A stretch of 64,000 bases of DNA from an uncultured Bacteroides sp. (GCF_963675905.1 NZ_OY780936.1:868001-932000); one strand, 5' to 3'. Counted from the first letter of the stretch, positions 52,950 through 63,096 are shown. The notes: generated from the sequence alone by a model not told the origin. Numbers and translations: made by a program.

Positions 52950-55364
52950 TTAAAGTTGCTCTTCTACATTCTCTTCTTCCAGCCCTTCTTGATCTGAATT
53001 GATAATAGTACTATCTGAAGCTAATCCGTCAATAGAATCGTTCTTTTCAGAAGGATATGATGAATGGCATTGATAGTTTTTGGTTATTGGTTGTTTCGGT
53101 TTAGGAAACTTAGCTCTGTATTTAGATAATTGAGTATCTGCAAGCACTTTCTCCATGAAATAACCAAATATTGGTAGGGCAGTCTTGCTTCCTTCTCCTA
53201 GTTTTCCAGTTCTAAAGTGGATACTTCGATGTTCACCACCAACCCATGCACCACCTACTAAATTCGGAGTTACACCAACGAACCATGCATCCGAGTGATT
53301 AGATGATGTTCCGGTTTTACCTCCAAAATCGGTGTTGTATTTAAATACATCAAAAGACCATAGATTTTGAGTTGTTCCCATTGGTTCAGTAAGTCCCCCT
53401 TGAAGCATTTGTTGCATCAAGAATGCTGTTTCGTAAGGAATAGCTTGCTTTTGTTCAGGCGAATAATTATATAATACTTTACCATTACGATCTTCGATAC
53501 GTGTTACCAATACAGGGTCGTGTGTCATACCATCATTTACAACAGTACAGTAAGCATTAACTAGTTCTAATAAAGAAACGTCTGAAGCTCCCAAACTTGT
53601 TGCCGGAATATTGTGCAGTGGGGTTTTAATACCCATTGCATGTGCTGTCTTGATAATTTCGTCAATTCCTACTTCTTTTGCAAGTTGTACCGCAATACTA
53701 TTAATAGATCGAGCAAAAGCAGCTTTTAATGTCAATGTCTGGCCAGAATAGTTCCCGTTAGCATTTCGTGGAGTCCATTTTTTAAGTTCTCCCTTTTCCA
53801 TTACTTCCCATTCAAGATATTGATCAACCCTTTCGTCGCAAGGAGACATCCCTTTATTGAAAGCTGTAGCATAATCAAATAGTTTGAAAGTGGATCCAGG
53901 TTGACGCTTTGAAAGTACTTTGTCATATTTCCATGAATTGAAATCAATGTCGCCTACCCAAGCTCTTACAAATCCATTCTGAGGCTCCATAGCCACAAAG
54001 CCTGTATGCATAAATCTTTCCATATAACGGATAGAGTCCATGGTGCTAATTTCCATCACTTTAGTTCCAGTCTTATAATCGAAGACCTTAACTTTATGAG
54101 GCTTGTTTAGAAAATAATTAATAGAATCTGGCTGATTCGGATATTTTTGCTCCAGAATCTTATAAGTGTCGGTTCTTTTGGCTAAATCCTCAATAAAACC
54201 AACAATTTCTTTATGATTCATATCTTGCCAAGGATTTTCTTTTCCCCAATGACTATCAAAATTTCTCTGTACGATGCGCATTTGTTTATCGACAGCCTCT
54301 TCTGCATATTTTTGCATTCTGGTGTCCAAAGTAGTATATATCTTTAATCCATCAGAATATAAATCAATATCATTTTCTTTACACCAATCTTTCAGGGATT
54401 CTGCTACAGCATCTCTGAAGTAAAGAGCTTGTCCACCGTAATTTCTTTCAATACTGTAATTCAGTTTGATTGGAATTCGTTTTAATGAATCGAACTCAGC
54501 TTTACTGATTAGGTGATGAGTTAATAAGTTTTCTAATACTATGTTGCGTCTTTTAATACTGTTTTTTGGATTTAAGCGAGGATTATAAGTTGTTGTAGCC
54601 TTAAGTAAACCTACCAATGTTGCAGCTTGTTCTATTGATAAATTTCTGGGAGTGGTATTAAAATAGGTTTTGCTGGCTGTCTTTATTCCGTAAGCATTAC
54701 TACCAAAATCAACCGTGTTGAGATACATGGTAAGAATTTCTTTTTTGGAATAAAATATTTCAATTTTAACTGCAGTAATCCATTCTTTCGATTTCATAAT
54801 AAGCAGTTTGAGCCCAGGAATATTTCCTAAAAGCCCTCTTGAATATTGAGAGCGCACTTTAAACATATTTTTTACGAGCTGCTGAGTAATAGTGCTGGCA
54901 CCGCGTGCATTGCCGTGAGCCATATCCTTAACAGCTGCAAAAACTCCTTTTAAGTCAACTCCAAAGTGTTCGTAAAAACGCTCATCTTCTGTACTGATTA
55001 GTGTTTTAATTAAGATTGGTGAGATTTCTTCATATTCAACAGGAGTTCTATTTTCCCTGAAATATTTACTTATAAGCTTGCCATCTGCACTATAAATTTC
55101 CGAGGCTACACTTTGGTTTGGATTGTTTATGCTCGACATACTAGGAGATTTTCCAAACAACCAAAGGAAGTTTATATCTACCATGAATAAATAAAGAGAA
55201 AACAAAAGGATTAAGGAACAGAAAACGATTACAATTTTCTTATACCAGGGAGAGTTCTGATAGAAAGATTTGTATTTAGTTCCTAAAAATTTACATTTGG
55301 ATTTGAAGAAAACAAAGGCGGATTTACCGCGAGAAGCCAAATTTCTGAAATCAAAGTTTGCCAT
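52950..55364 (-). CDS. mrcA: Penicillin-binding protein 1A (transglycosylase/transpeptidase)
   Basis: An 804-residue class A PBP that polymerises and cross-links peptidoglycan. A membrane anchor (about 43-63) is followed by the GT51 domain with E-D-E-R-F-Y-E-H-F-G (catalytic Glu127) and G-A-S-T-I-T-Q-Q (155-162). The transpeptidase has S-T-F-K (Ser491), S-I-N (553-555) and K-T-G (683-685). The C-terminal tail is acidic. On the minus strand TACTTTTG at 55446-55453 is a candidate -7 box. Confidence 0.95.
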   Translation of the reverse strand: MANFDFRNLASRGKSAFVFFKSKCKFLGTKYKSFYQNSPWYKKIVIVFCSLILLFSLYLFMVDINFLWLFGKSPSMSSINNPNQSVASEIYSADGKLISKYFRENRTPVEYEEISPILIKTLISTEDERFYEHFGVDLKGVFAAVKDMAHGNARGASTITQQLVKNMFKVRSQYSRGLLGNIPGLKLLIMKSKEWITAVKIEIFYSKKEILTMYLNTVDFGSNAYGIKTASKTYFNTTPRNLSIEQAATLVGLLKATTTYNPRLNPKNSIKRRNIVLENLLTHHLISKAEFDSLKRIPIKLNYSIERNYGGQALYFRDAVAESLKDWCKENDIDLYSDGLKIYTTLDTRMQKYAEEAVDKQMRIVQRNFDSHWGKENPWQDMNHKEIVGFIEDLAKRTDTYKILEQKYPNQPDSINYFLNKPHKVKVFDYKTGTKVMEISTMDSIRYMERFMHTGFVAMEPQNGFVRAWVGDIDFNSWKYDKVLSKRQPGSTFKLFDYATAFNKGMSPCDERVDQYLEWEVMEKGELKKWTPRNANGNYSGQTLTLKAAFARSINSIAVQLAKEVGIDEIIKTAHAMGIKTPLHNIPATSLGASDVSLLELVNAYCTVVNDGMTHDPVLVTRIEDRNGKVLYNYSPEQKQAIPYETAFLMQQMLQGGLTEPMGTTQNLWSFDVFKYNTDFGGKTGTSSNHSDAWFVGVTPNLVGGAWVGGEHRSIHFRTGKLGEGSKTALPIFGYFMEKVLADTQLSKYRAKFPKPKQPITKNYQCHSSYPSEKNDSIDGLASDSTIINSDQEGLEEENVEEQL

Positions 55365-55724
55365 CTAAGTATGATTCAATTGTAACTGTTTATAGACAAG
55401 AGTAAAAGTCTTACTTTTGCCTTTTATTCTCTAAAAAAGATGCGGCAAAAGTACTAAATTTGTTTTGTATAAAATGAATTGTAACAATAAAAATCACATC
55501 AAATTAAGTAATCTTATTAAAAACGTTAACATGTTATATTTTAAAGTGTTGATAATTAGAGTTCTCATGCTTGTTTTTATGCCATCTAAATTAGAAATAA
55601 TTAGACTAAATCTATATAACTCAATCTGCAGTTCTTTTTTTTGAAATAATCTGTCGTTTACAACTTATTTTTATAGCTTTGTTATATTGAAAAGTATCCC
55701 TAATAAATTAATATGTAGTTTGTT
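55365..55724. other. Divergent promoter region between the PBP1A and cation efflux genes
   Basis: It contains TACTTTTG (minus, 55446-55453) for the PBP gene and TAGCTTTG (plus, 55674-55681) for the efflux gene. Neither has a clear TTTG at -33. Nothing else is recognised. Confidence 0.45.
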
Positions 55725-56603
55725 ATGATTAAAAATGAAAAAAAGAGAGTTGCTTTGCTCTCCGTATTAGCAGCGATATTTTTGACTGGATTTAAGATGA
55801 TTATCGGTATTCTTACTGGTAGTTTAGGTATACTGTCGGAAGCATTGCATTCAACTCTTGATCTTATAGCGGCTGTTATTACCTTTTTTTCTGTCAGTAT
55901 TTCAGATAAACCGGCCGATAAAGAGCATAACTATGGACATGGTAAGGTTGAGAATTTCTCAGCCTTGATCGAAACTTTATTGCTTCTCATCACCTGCATC
56001 TGGATTATCTATGAAGCAGTAAATCGATTGGTTACCGGAGAAACAGAAATAAAAGTAAATATATGGAGTTATATAGTAGTTATTACAGCGATTATTATTG
56101 ATGTAACTCGTTCAAGAGCTCTATCAAAGGTTGCTAAGAAACATAACAGTCAGGCTCTGGAAGCAGATGCCTTGCATTTTTCTACTGATGTATGGAGTTC
56201 TTCTGTAGTGTTACTTGGACTTATATGCGCAAACTTTGGTTTTTTCTTTGCAGATTCAATAGCTGCATTATTTGTTGCAATACTAGTTGTCTCTGTTTCT
56301 TATAAATTAGGTAAAAAGTCTATAGATGTCTTACTTGATACGGCTCCTCAAGACAAAGTTCAGATGGTGGAAGAATTATTATCAGCTACACCGGAAGTTA
56401 TATCTTATCATGATCTTAAAATTCGTTCTGCTGGGGCAAACACCTTTATTAAAGTCAATGTTCATCTTCAACCAGATTTATCTTTAAAACAAGTGCATGA
56501 AATCTGTGATAAGATAGAAAATGAAATTGGTAATCTTATTAAAAGAAGTGAGGTATACATTCATGCGGAACCAGAAGAGAATGTTCAGGTTAATGCTCTT
56601 TAA
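55725..56603 (+). CDS. Cation diffusion facilitator family metal transporter
   Basis: A 292-residue CDF protein with six membrane segments and a cytoplasmic C-terminal domain. The metal-binding motifs E-A-L-H-S-T-L-D (His42, Asp46) and D-A-L-H-F-S-T-D (His151, Asp155) have the H-x-x-x-D pattern, and a His-rich H-N-Y-G-H-G segment follows at 68-73. Such proteins export zinc, iron, manganese or cobalt in exchange for protons. The metal cannot be fixed from sequence, although two H/D sites resemble zinc/iron exporters. Confidence 0.9.
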   Translation: MIKNEKKRVALLSVLAAIFLTGFKMIIGILTGSLGILSEALHSTLDLIAAVITFFSVSISDKPADKEHNYGHGKVENFSALIETLLLLITCIWIIYEAVNRLVTGETEIKVNIWSYIVVITAIIIDVTRSRALSKVAKKHNSQALEADALHFSTDVWSSSVVLLGLICANFGFFFADSIAALFVAILVVSVSYKLGKKSIDVLLDTAPQDKVQMVEELLSATPEVISYHDLKIRSAGANTFIKVNVHLQPDLSLKQVHEICDKIENEIGNLIKRSEVYIHAEPEENVQVNAL

Positions 56604-56671
56604 ATAGATAAAACTACCCTCTGATTTTTTATATATAGTAATTTCTAATAGAGTTTTAAATAAGTCTTACT

Positions 56672-57256
56672 CTATTTTTCATTTGTTTTTTTGATCTCTA
56701 TCTGATCAATTTTCCAGATATTATTTTCTTTGTTTAATGAAATATATAGAAACTTATTCCAGTAAGCTTTATCTTTTGATTCCACATTGCCTCTAAAGAA
56801 TCTTCCTTTAATTATAACTTTCTCGTCATTAATTTTAAAGGTTTCAATAATATCTATACCATTCATAGGCTCAACATCCATAATCCATCGATATATATTG
56901 AAGAAGTCACAACCAATATTTCTGTAATCCTCTAGGTTTGGAAATTTATCGTTTAATTCATCAAATTTTATTTTGTTGATTTCCTTAATACAAGTTTGAT
57001 ATGAAGCTACTTCATGGATTATAAGACTATCTGAAAAGTTGTACTGCCGGAGGTTCTTAATATATTTATCCATATTAAGAGTTGTCATCCCTAATGAATC
57101 TGCTGCAAATATGGGTTGATATTCTTCAATTTGCCCACTCTCAATAACGCCAAAATACCATTTGTAAAAATTGATCACAACAGAATCCGGACTTGTTTGT
57201 GCAAGTGCTTTTAGTGGAAGTAATAAAAGAAAAAATATTAAAAAATAATTCTTCAT
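56672..57256 (-). CDS. Exported protein, DUF3828-like
   Basis: A 194-residue protein with a signal peptide ending K-A-L-A-Q. The mature part begins S-V-V-I-N-F-Y-K-W-Y-F-G and ends with a W-K-I-D-Q-I-E-I strand, a pattern like DUF3828/NTF2-fold secreted proteins. Function unknown. It heads a group of small exported proteins on the minus strand (56.7-58.2 kb). Confidence 0.6.
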   Translation of the reverse strand: MKNYFLIFFLLLLPLKALAQTSPDSVVINFYKWYFGVIESGQIEEYQPIFAADSLGMTTLNMDKYIKNLRQYNFSDSLIIHEVASYQTCIKEINKIKFDELNDKFPNLEDYRNIGCDFFNIYRWIMDVEPMNGIDIIETFKINDEKVIIKGRFFRGNVESKDKAYWNKFLYISLNKENNIWKIDQIEIKKTNEK

Positions 57257-57318
57257 ACAGATTCTTTTTTATATTGCGAATATAATAATTTCTGTTGAAA
57301 TCTTTATTTGTTTAGCAA

Positions 57319-57762
57319 TTAAAAAGTTAAAGAAATAGATCCTGTTCCACCACGCATAAGTAATTTGAGTTCTTTACCGGCTTTTTTATCGAATCTTACT
57401 GAAGCTATAGTACAAACAATAGCAGATGTGAAAAATAAAGTTGCCGCAACTGCACTTATGGCACTTGCGTTAATATTGCTGTCATTTTCATTCCAAAAGT
57501 CGAAATTACTGAAAGCTATTAACATAAATCCCATGCTGGCTGCAAACGAACCTAAAGCTCCGTATTCATAATATGCTGATTTTCGCATGTAATCACTGGA
57601 TTTTATTAAAATACTTTTTGTATTTACATCCATTGTTATCTTCATACTATCCTTGAATTCTACTATTGAATTATTCTTTCTCTCATTATTGGGGTTAATT
57701 ATTTGTTGAGAGAATATATTAGTAGAAAGCAAGAGTAATATTGCTATTAAAGTGTGTTTCAT
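57319..57762 (-). CDS. Small exported membrane protein, paralogue of the neighbour at 57780
   Basis: Read from ATG 57762 the product has 147 residues; the longer frame to 57876 lacks a signal at its start. A signal peptide (ending N-I-F-S-Q) is followed by a short linker and two hydrophobic segments around Y-G-A-L-G-S-F-A-A and F-F-T-S-A-I-V-C-T-I-A-S-V. Its C-terminus K-A-G-K-E-L-K-L ... G-T-G-S-I-S-L-T-F aligns with that of the upstream gene. No family is recognised. Confidence 0.65.
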   Translation of the reverse strand: MKHTLIAILLLLSTNIFSQQIINPNNERKNNSIVEFKDSMKITMDVNTKSILIKSSDYMRKSAYYEYGALGSFAASMGFMLIAFSNFDFWNENDSNINASAISAVAATLFFTSAIVCTIASVRFDKKAGKELKLLMRGGTGSISLTF

Positions 57763-57779
57763 AATCTTTATAGCTTTAA

Positions 57780-58220
57780 TTAATATGTATAGGAAATACT
57801 GGCTGAAGTTCCATTTGCAGAGATCTTGAGTTGTTTTCCGGCTTTTAACTTGTAATTGATAGATATAATAGTACATACTATAGATGATGTGAGGAATATA
57901 CCACTAATTACATAATACAAATCTTTATTATTGTTTGAGTCTGGAGCTTCATTAGAATTTGAACCTGCAGAAGATAGAATAATACCTGCAGCTAACGACC
58001 CAAGAGCAAAATATCTATAATTAGCAGATTTTTCTAAGTAAACTCCACATTTATACAAATGGTTTTCATTTGTTTCAGGTAAGGAAATGTTTAGAGAATT
58101 CACCTTTTCTACCTTAGCATACCCATTTAAAGTGTTTATCTCATTCTCCTTGTTATATATATCCTGGGAGAATATTCTCATTGAAAAGACTAACAAAAAC
58201 ATTAATAAGTACGTTTTCAT
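57780..58220 (-). CDS. Small exported membrane protein, paralogue of the neighbour at 57319
   Basis: A 146-residue protein with a signal peptide ending R-I-F-S-Q and two hydrophobic segments (A-L-G-S-L-A-A-G-I-I-L and F-L-T-S-S-I-V-C-T-I-I-S-I). The ending K-A-G-K-Q-L-K-I ... G-T-S-A-S-I-S-Y-T-Y matches the downstream gene residue by residue over long stretches. The 17-bp gap indicates one operon formed by gene duplication. Function unknown. Confidence 0.65.
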   Translation of the reverse strand: MKTYLLMFLLVFSMRIFSQDIYNKENEINTLNGYAKVEKVNSLNISLPETNENHLYKCGVYLEKSANYRYFALGSLAAGIILSSAGSNSNEAPDSNNNKDLYYVISGIFLTSSIVCTIISINYKLKAGKQLKISANGTSASISYTY

Positions 58221-58420
58221 GATGTAATGTTATTAATTTATTATTCTATTGTTAATTAATAACATAAATATGAATACAATAGTTTTTGCAGATAATGTGA
58301 TTTATAGTTTCTAAAATCAAACCTATTTATAAATTTATTTGTTATATTTATATTGTAATTTGATAAACTTATATCACTCTGCTTTTATTTAAATATTCTA
58401 CTTTATTATTTAATGTAAAT

Positions 58421-59734
58421 ATGGTTCTACAATTGATTTTTGTGTTAGTTGCTATTCTTGTCGGCGCACGACTAGGAGGTATTGGACTTGGAGTTATGGG
58501 AGGAGTTGGATTAGCTATCCTTACTTTTGTATTTGGATTACAACCAACAGCACCTCCAATTGATGTAATGTTAATGATAGCTGCAGTAATCTCTGCTGCT
58601 TCTTGTATGCAGGCTGCCGGTGGACTTGACTACATGGTGAAAGCTGCCGAACATGTGTTACGTAAGAATCCATCCAAGGTTGTTTGGCTGAGCCCAATAG
58701 TGACTTATCTTTTTACAATTGTAGCAGGAACAGGACATGTTGCATATTCTGTTTTGCCTGTTATTGCTGAAGTTGCCACTGAAACAAAAATAAGGCCGGA
58801 ACGCCCGTTGAGTATTGCAGTTATAGCATCTCAACAAGCTATTACAGCAAGTCCCATTTCAGCGGCTACAGTTGCACTTCTCGGATTATTGTCGGGATAT
58901 AACATCTCGTTATTTGATATCCTGAAAATTACTATTCCTGCAACTTTGGTAGGGGTGCTTGCAGGTGCATTTTATTCGTTGTATGTAGGTAAAGAGCTTG
59001 AAGATGATCCTGAATTTCAGAAAAGGATAGCAGAAGGTGAATTTGAAACGAAAAAGATACATACTAAAGCGGTGGAGAATAGTCGAAGTGCATTAATCTC
59101 TGTTTTGATTTTTGTTCTTGCTACGCTTTTTATTGTGCTGTTTGGTTCATTTGATGGCTTAAGACCTTCATTTAATGTTGATGGTGAAATGGTGAAGCTA
59201 AGTATGTCGTCTATCATTGAAATACTGATGTTGTCAGCTGCGGCATTGATTCTCCTATTTACCAAAACGGATGGAATAAAAGCTACTCAGGGATCAGTTT
59301 TTCCGGCTGGGATGCAGGCTGTAATTGCTATATTTGGTATTGCATGGATGGGAGATACTTTCTTAGTGGGTAACCTTCCGGAATTGACAGCCTCTATTAA
59401 GGATATTGTAACAGCAACTCCATGGCTTTTTGGATTTGCACTTTTTGTAATGTCTATTCTTTTATATAGTCAGGCTGCAACGGTCAGAGCGCTTATGCCA
59501 CTTGGTATTGCATTGGCAATTTCACCGTACATGCTTATTGCATTGTTTCCAGCAGTAAACGGTTATTTTTTTATTCCAAATTATCCAACAGTTGTGGCAG
59601 CTATTAATTTTGACCGGACGGGAACTACCCGTATCGGTAAATATGTACTGAATCATTCATTTATGATGCCAGGTCTTATTTCTACAGCAGTAGCTGTAGG
59701 TATGGGGCTGTTGATGATTCAATTCTTTTTCTAA
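58421..59734 (+). CDS. dcuB: Anaerobic C4-dicarboxylate transporter
   Basis: A 437-residue integral membrane protein of the Dcu family with about ten membrane segments. The N-terminal half (G-A-R-L-G-G-I-G-L-G-V-M-G-G and A-G-T-G-H-V-A-Y-S-V-L-P-V-I-A-E) is typical of DcuA/DcuB exchangers of aspartate, fumarate, malate and succinate. DcuA and DcuB are hard to tell apart from sequence alone. With the asparaginase that follows it would import aspartate for fumarate respiration, which Bacteroides carries out. Confidence 0.92.
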   Translation: MVLQLIFVLVAILVGARLGGIGLGVMGGVGLAILTFVFGLQPTAPPIDVMLMIAAVISAASCMQAAGGLDYMVKAAEHVLRKNPSKVVWLSPIVTYLFTIVAGTGHVAYSVLPVIAEVATETKIRPERPLSIAVIASQQAITASPISAATVALLGLLSGYNISLFDILKITIPATLVGVLAGAFYSLYVGKELEDDPEFQKRIAEGEFETKKIHTKAVENSRSALISVLIFVLATLFIVLFGSFDGLRPSFNVDGEMVKLSMSSIIEILMLSAAALILLFTKTDGIKATQGSVFPAGMQAVIAIFGIAWMGDTFLVGNLPELTASIKDIVTATPWLFGFALFVMSILLYSQAATVRALMPLGIALAISPYMLIALFPAVNGYFFIPNYPTVVAAINFDRTGTTRIGKYVLNHSFMMPGLISTAVAVGMGLLMIQFFF

Positions 59735-59769
59735 AATTTAATTTATTAATAACTAAATGTTTTATTGTT

Positions 59770-60828
59770 ATGAAAGCAGTTAAAAGATTTCAATTTCTTG
59801 TTCTTTGTGTGTTGCTATCAGCAATAAGTGTAATGGCTCAAAAGCCTAATATTCACATTTTAGCAACTGGAGGTACAATAGCGGGAACTGGTACTTCGGG
59901 TACCAAAACAAATTACACGGCTGGGCAGGTAGCTATTGGTGCACTACTTGATGCCGTTCCTGATATTAATAATGTAGCAAATGTAACAGGTGAACAAATT
60001 GTCAGAATTGGCTCACAAGATATGTCTGACGATGTGTGGCTTACTCTTGCAAAGCGGATTAATATATTACTTGCCGATAGCAAAGTTGATGGTATTGTAA
60101 TAACTCACGGAACCGATACCATGGAAGAAACCGCTTATTTCCTGAATCTTGTTGTGCATTCTGATAAACCGGTTGTTCTGGTTGGTGCCATGCGTCCTTC
60201 TACTGCTATCAGTGCAGATGGACCGTTGAATTTATATAATGCCGTAATTACCGCTTCGGCTAAAGAGTCAATTGGTAAAGGAGTTATGGTTGTTATGAAT
60301 GGACTGATTCTTGGAGCTGGAGATGTTTTAAAAACAAACACAATAAGTGTTGAGACTTTCCAATCTCCTAATCGTGGTCCATTAGGTTATGTATTTAATA
60401 GTAAAGTATTCTTTAATCGTATTTCTGTAAAAAAGCATACTACAAGTTCTGAATTTTCTGTTGATAATCTTAATAAACTGCCTAAAGTAGGTATTATCTA
60501 CAGTTATTCAAATGTTGAACCTGAAGCTGTTAATGCGTTAATTTCATCTGGATATAAAGGTATTATTCATGCAGGCGTGGGAAACGGTAACATTCATAAG
60601 AATATTTTCCCAGAACTAATCAGAGCCAGAAAGGCCGGTATTCAGGTTGTTCGTTCTTCAAGAGTTCCAACAGGACCAAGCACATTGGATGCAGAAGTTA
60701 ATGATGCTGAATATGGGTTTGTTGCCTCTCAGGAATTAAATCCTCAAAAAGCAAGAGTTCTGTTGATGCTGGCATTAACAAGGACTAATGATTGGAAGCA
60801 GATCCAAACTTATTTTAATGAATATTGA
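59770..60828 (+). CDS. ansB: Periplasmic L-asparaginase (type II)
   Basis: A 352-residue protein with a signal peptide ending S-V-M-A-Q. The two catalytic threonine motifs are A-T-G-G-T-I-A-G-T (32-40) and T-H-G-T-D-T-M-E-E-T (112-121). It hydrolyses asparagine to aspartate and ammonia in the periplasm. The gene starts 35 bp after dcuB, and the porin-like gene begins one base after its stop, so the three form one uptake operon. Confidence 0.95.
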   Translation: MKAVKRFQFLVLCVLLSAISVMAQKPNIHILATGGTIAGTGTSGTKTNYTAGQVAIGALLDAVPDINNVANVTGEQIVRIGSQDMSDDVWLTLAKRINILLADSKVDGIVITHGTDTMEETAYFLNLVVHSDKPVVLVGAMRPSTAISADGPLNLYNAVITASAKESIGKGVMVVMNGLILGAGDVLKTNTISVETFQSPNRGPLGYVFNSKVFFNRISVKKHTTSSEFSVDNLNKLPKVGIIYSYSNVEPEAVNALISSGYKGIIHAGVGNGNIHKNIFPELIRARKAGIQVVRSSRVPTGPSTLDAEVNDAEYGFVASQELNPQKARVLLMLALTRTNDWKQIQTYFNEY

Positions 60829-60829
60829 T

Positions 60830-62020
60830 ATGAAAAAGTATATATTATTGTTGGGAGCTCTGTTGTTTATGACTGGTGGTTGGGCACAACAGGATGGTGA
60901 TATACGCTCTTCTAAAAGTTTATTTGAGGAGGTGACTAATATCAAGAAGAAAACAGACAAGTTTAACTTCTTTCTAAATATGAATGGAAGCTTGGATAAT
61001 CAATTTATTGAAGATACACACCAAATGAGTAAATTCAATATGAGACAACTGCGTATCGAGGCAAAGGGTAAAATTAACGATTGGCTTTCTTATAGATGGA
61101 GACAACGTTTGAACAGACCAAATACCGGTAGTGGTAATATTGATAATTTGCCAACTTCTATTGATGTTGCAGGCATTGGGGTAAAGGCCACTGACAAGTT
61201 TTCAATGTTTATCGGAAAGCAGTGTGCTGCTTACGGAGGCATTGAATTTGACCTTAATCCGATCGAAATATACGAATACAGTGATATGATTGAAAATATG
61301 AGCAATTTCCTTACCGGAGTAAACTTTGCATATAATTTCAATGATAATCATCAGTTGCAATTGCAAGTATTAAACAGTATGAATAGCAGCTTTGCAAATA
61401 CTTATGATGTAGGTACAACCGGAACAGTGCAAAGCAAGGCTCCTTTTGTTTATACGCTGAACTGGAACGGTAGTTTCTTTGATAATGCATTCAAAACCAG
61501 ATGGTCGGCATCTTTGATGAATGAAGCGAAAGGCAAGAATATGTATTACTATGCATTGGGAAATGAACTAACGCAAGGCAAATTCAATATGTTTTTCGAT
61601 TTTATGTATTCCAATGAAGAACTTGATCGTAATGGAATTATGAGTACAATTACAAATTCAAGTAGATATGGAAATGCCGTTAATGCGCAATATTTATCAT
61701 TCGTTACAAAACTGAATTATCGGTTTGCTCCAAAATGGAATGTTTTCCTGAAAGGAATGTACGAAACAGCTTCATTAAAGAAAGATCTCAGATATCAAAT
61801 GGGACCTGTAGAATTTACAAAAGGCAAATATCGAACTTCTTACGGTTATTTTGCTGGATTGGAATATTACCCTATGGAATCTAATTTGCATTTCTTCCTA
61901 ACCTATGTGGGGCGTGCATACGAATATACAAATAGAGCCAGATCGCTAATGAATACAGGGTTTGATGATAATACAAACCGGCTTTCTTTAGGATTTATTT
62001 ATCAACTACAAATGTTTTAG
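60830..62020 (+). CDS. Outer-membrane porin-like beta-barrel protein
   Basis: A 396-residue protein read from ATG 60830, one base after the asparaginase stop; the frame from 60788 starts inside that gene and has no signal at its beginning. A signal peptide ends G-G-W-A-Q. The mature protein begins with a short helix-like stretch and continues in alternating strands (M-R-Q-L-R-I-E-A-K-G-K-I as in OprO/P-type porins) to a C-terminal L-G-F-I-Y-Q-L-Q-M-F. It probably lets asparagine or dicarboxylates cross the outer membrane for the two proteins encoded upstream (inference). Confidence 0.78.
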   Translation: MKKYILLLGALLFMTGGWAQQDGDIRSSKSLFEEVTNIKKKTDKFNFFLNMNGSLDNQFIEDTHQMSKFNMRQLRIEAKGKINDWLSYRWRQRLNRPNTGSGNIDNLPTSIDVAGIGVKATDKFSMFIGKQCAAYGGIEFDLNPIEIYEYSDMIENMSNFLTGVNFAYNFNDNHQLQLQVLNSMNSSFANTYDVGTTGTVQSKAPFVYTLNWNGSFFDNAFKTRWSASLMNEAKGKNMYYYALGNELTQGKFNMFFDFMYSNEELDRNGIMSTITNSSRYGNAVNAQYLSFVTKLNYRFAPKWNVFLKGMYETASLKKDLRYQMGPVEFTKGKYRTSYGYFAGLEYYPMESNLHFFLTYVGRAYEYTNRARSLMNTGFDDNTNRLSLGFIYQLQMF

Positions 62021-62035
62021 CAGTAATATTCTCCA

Positions 62036-62085
62036 ATAAAAACATAAGAGGCAGTCAACTTTGACTGCCTCTTATGTTTTTATTT
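62036..62085. terminator. Bidirectional terminator
   Basis: AACATAAGAGGCAGTC (62041-62056) and GACTGCCTCTTATGTT (62063-62078) form a 16-bp perfect stem flanked by A and T runs, between converging genes. Confidence 0.85.
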
Positions 62086-63006
62086 TATCATGTTTGCAAT
62101 AGGCTTTATATTTCTTATTAACTTAATAAAGTCATCTTGTTCTTTTAGAGTTGCTATTTTTACTACATATGTTTGTAGTTGAATGCTTTCTTTATCTTCT
62201 TCATTTATATATTTAATAATGAAAGGATATTTCAAACATTCGCATGGAAGTAATTTTATAATGAAGTCTTTCTCTGAATTTATTTTTCCATCATTAGGAT
62301 TTGAAATGCTAACGCCTGTGTTACTGTCGTATTTTTCTGGATAAGAATAACTGTTTTTGAATGTGCATATCAGTGTATCAGAAATCATTCTATAATTGCC
62401 AATATCATACCGAACACTGTCTGAACCCACGCATTGAAATTGAAGTAGGCTTTTGCCATTTGTTGATAGAAAAATATATCCCCAGTTACAGTCTCCTGGA
62501 AGTAGATTTTCTTCATTACAATAACCTTCGTTTTCAGTTTCCAGAAATTGTATGAATGTTCCTGCAAATTCTCTTTGCTCTTTATAATAAGAATATGCAT
62601 TTTTAACAGGAAATTGTTCTGAATAGGATTTTAAAATACTGTCGACCAATGATCTTACAGTCTCTTTATCCTTGTAAATAATGTATAGGTTTAAGCTATC
62701 TTTAATTATTTGCAAAGTGTTATTTCTAACTTCATTATATTGCTTAAAAGAAATCTTCTGATTCCCGATAGAAGATAGCTCAAATTGAAAGATGGCGGAA
62801 GGAATAGCTTTGAAAAGTTTCTTTTTAGTGATTTTTGTTGGACTTATTTGTTGCAATGATGAATTCATTGCAGCAACTTGTTGATCCATGAATAAATGAT
62901 AATTGCTTGCCATCCGGCCTTTTACTTCTGTTATATGATTTGTACAACCACATAACAGAAGTGTTATTATAAGAAATGATATTTTGTATATACAATTGGT
63001 TTTCAT
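62080..63006 (-). CDS. Lipoprotein of unknown function
   Basis: A 308-residue protein with a lipobox L-L-L-C-G-C (Cys21). The rest has no motif I recognise; there are several dispersed cysteines (E-G-Y-C-N, G-D-C-N-W, P-C-E-C) that might form disulfides in the periplasm. It is a single gene between a terminator and the next exported protein. Confidence 0.65.
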   Translation of the reverse strand: MKTNCIYKISFLIITLLLCGCTNHITEVKGRMASNYHLFMDQQVAAMNSSLQQISPTKITKKKLFKAIPSAIFQFELSSIGNQKISFKQYNEVRNNTLQIIKDSLNLYIIYKDKETVRSLVDSILKSYSEQFPVKNAYSYYKEQREFAGTFIQFLETENEGYCNEENLLPGDCNWGYIFLSTNGKSLLQFQCVGSDSVRYDIGNYRMISDTLICTFKNSYSYPEKYDSNTGVSISNPNDGKINSEKDFIIKLLPCECLKYPFIIKYINEEDKESIQLQTYVVKIATLKEQDDFIKLIRNIKPIANMIK

Positions 63007-63096
63007 GATTGTATGAGGTTGTACATATTGAATAACAATGTGTTACTCTAAAAAGTTTTCTCTCTCTCTTATCATGAAATCAACTTATTGAAGTTG

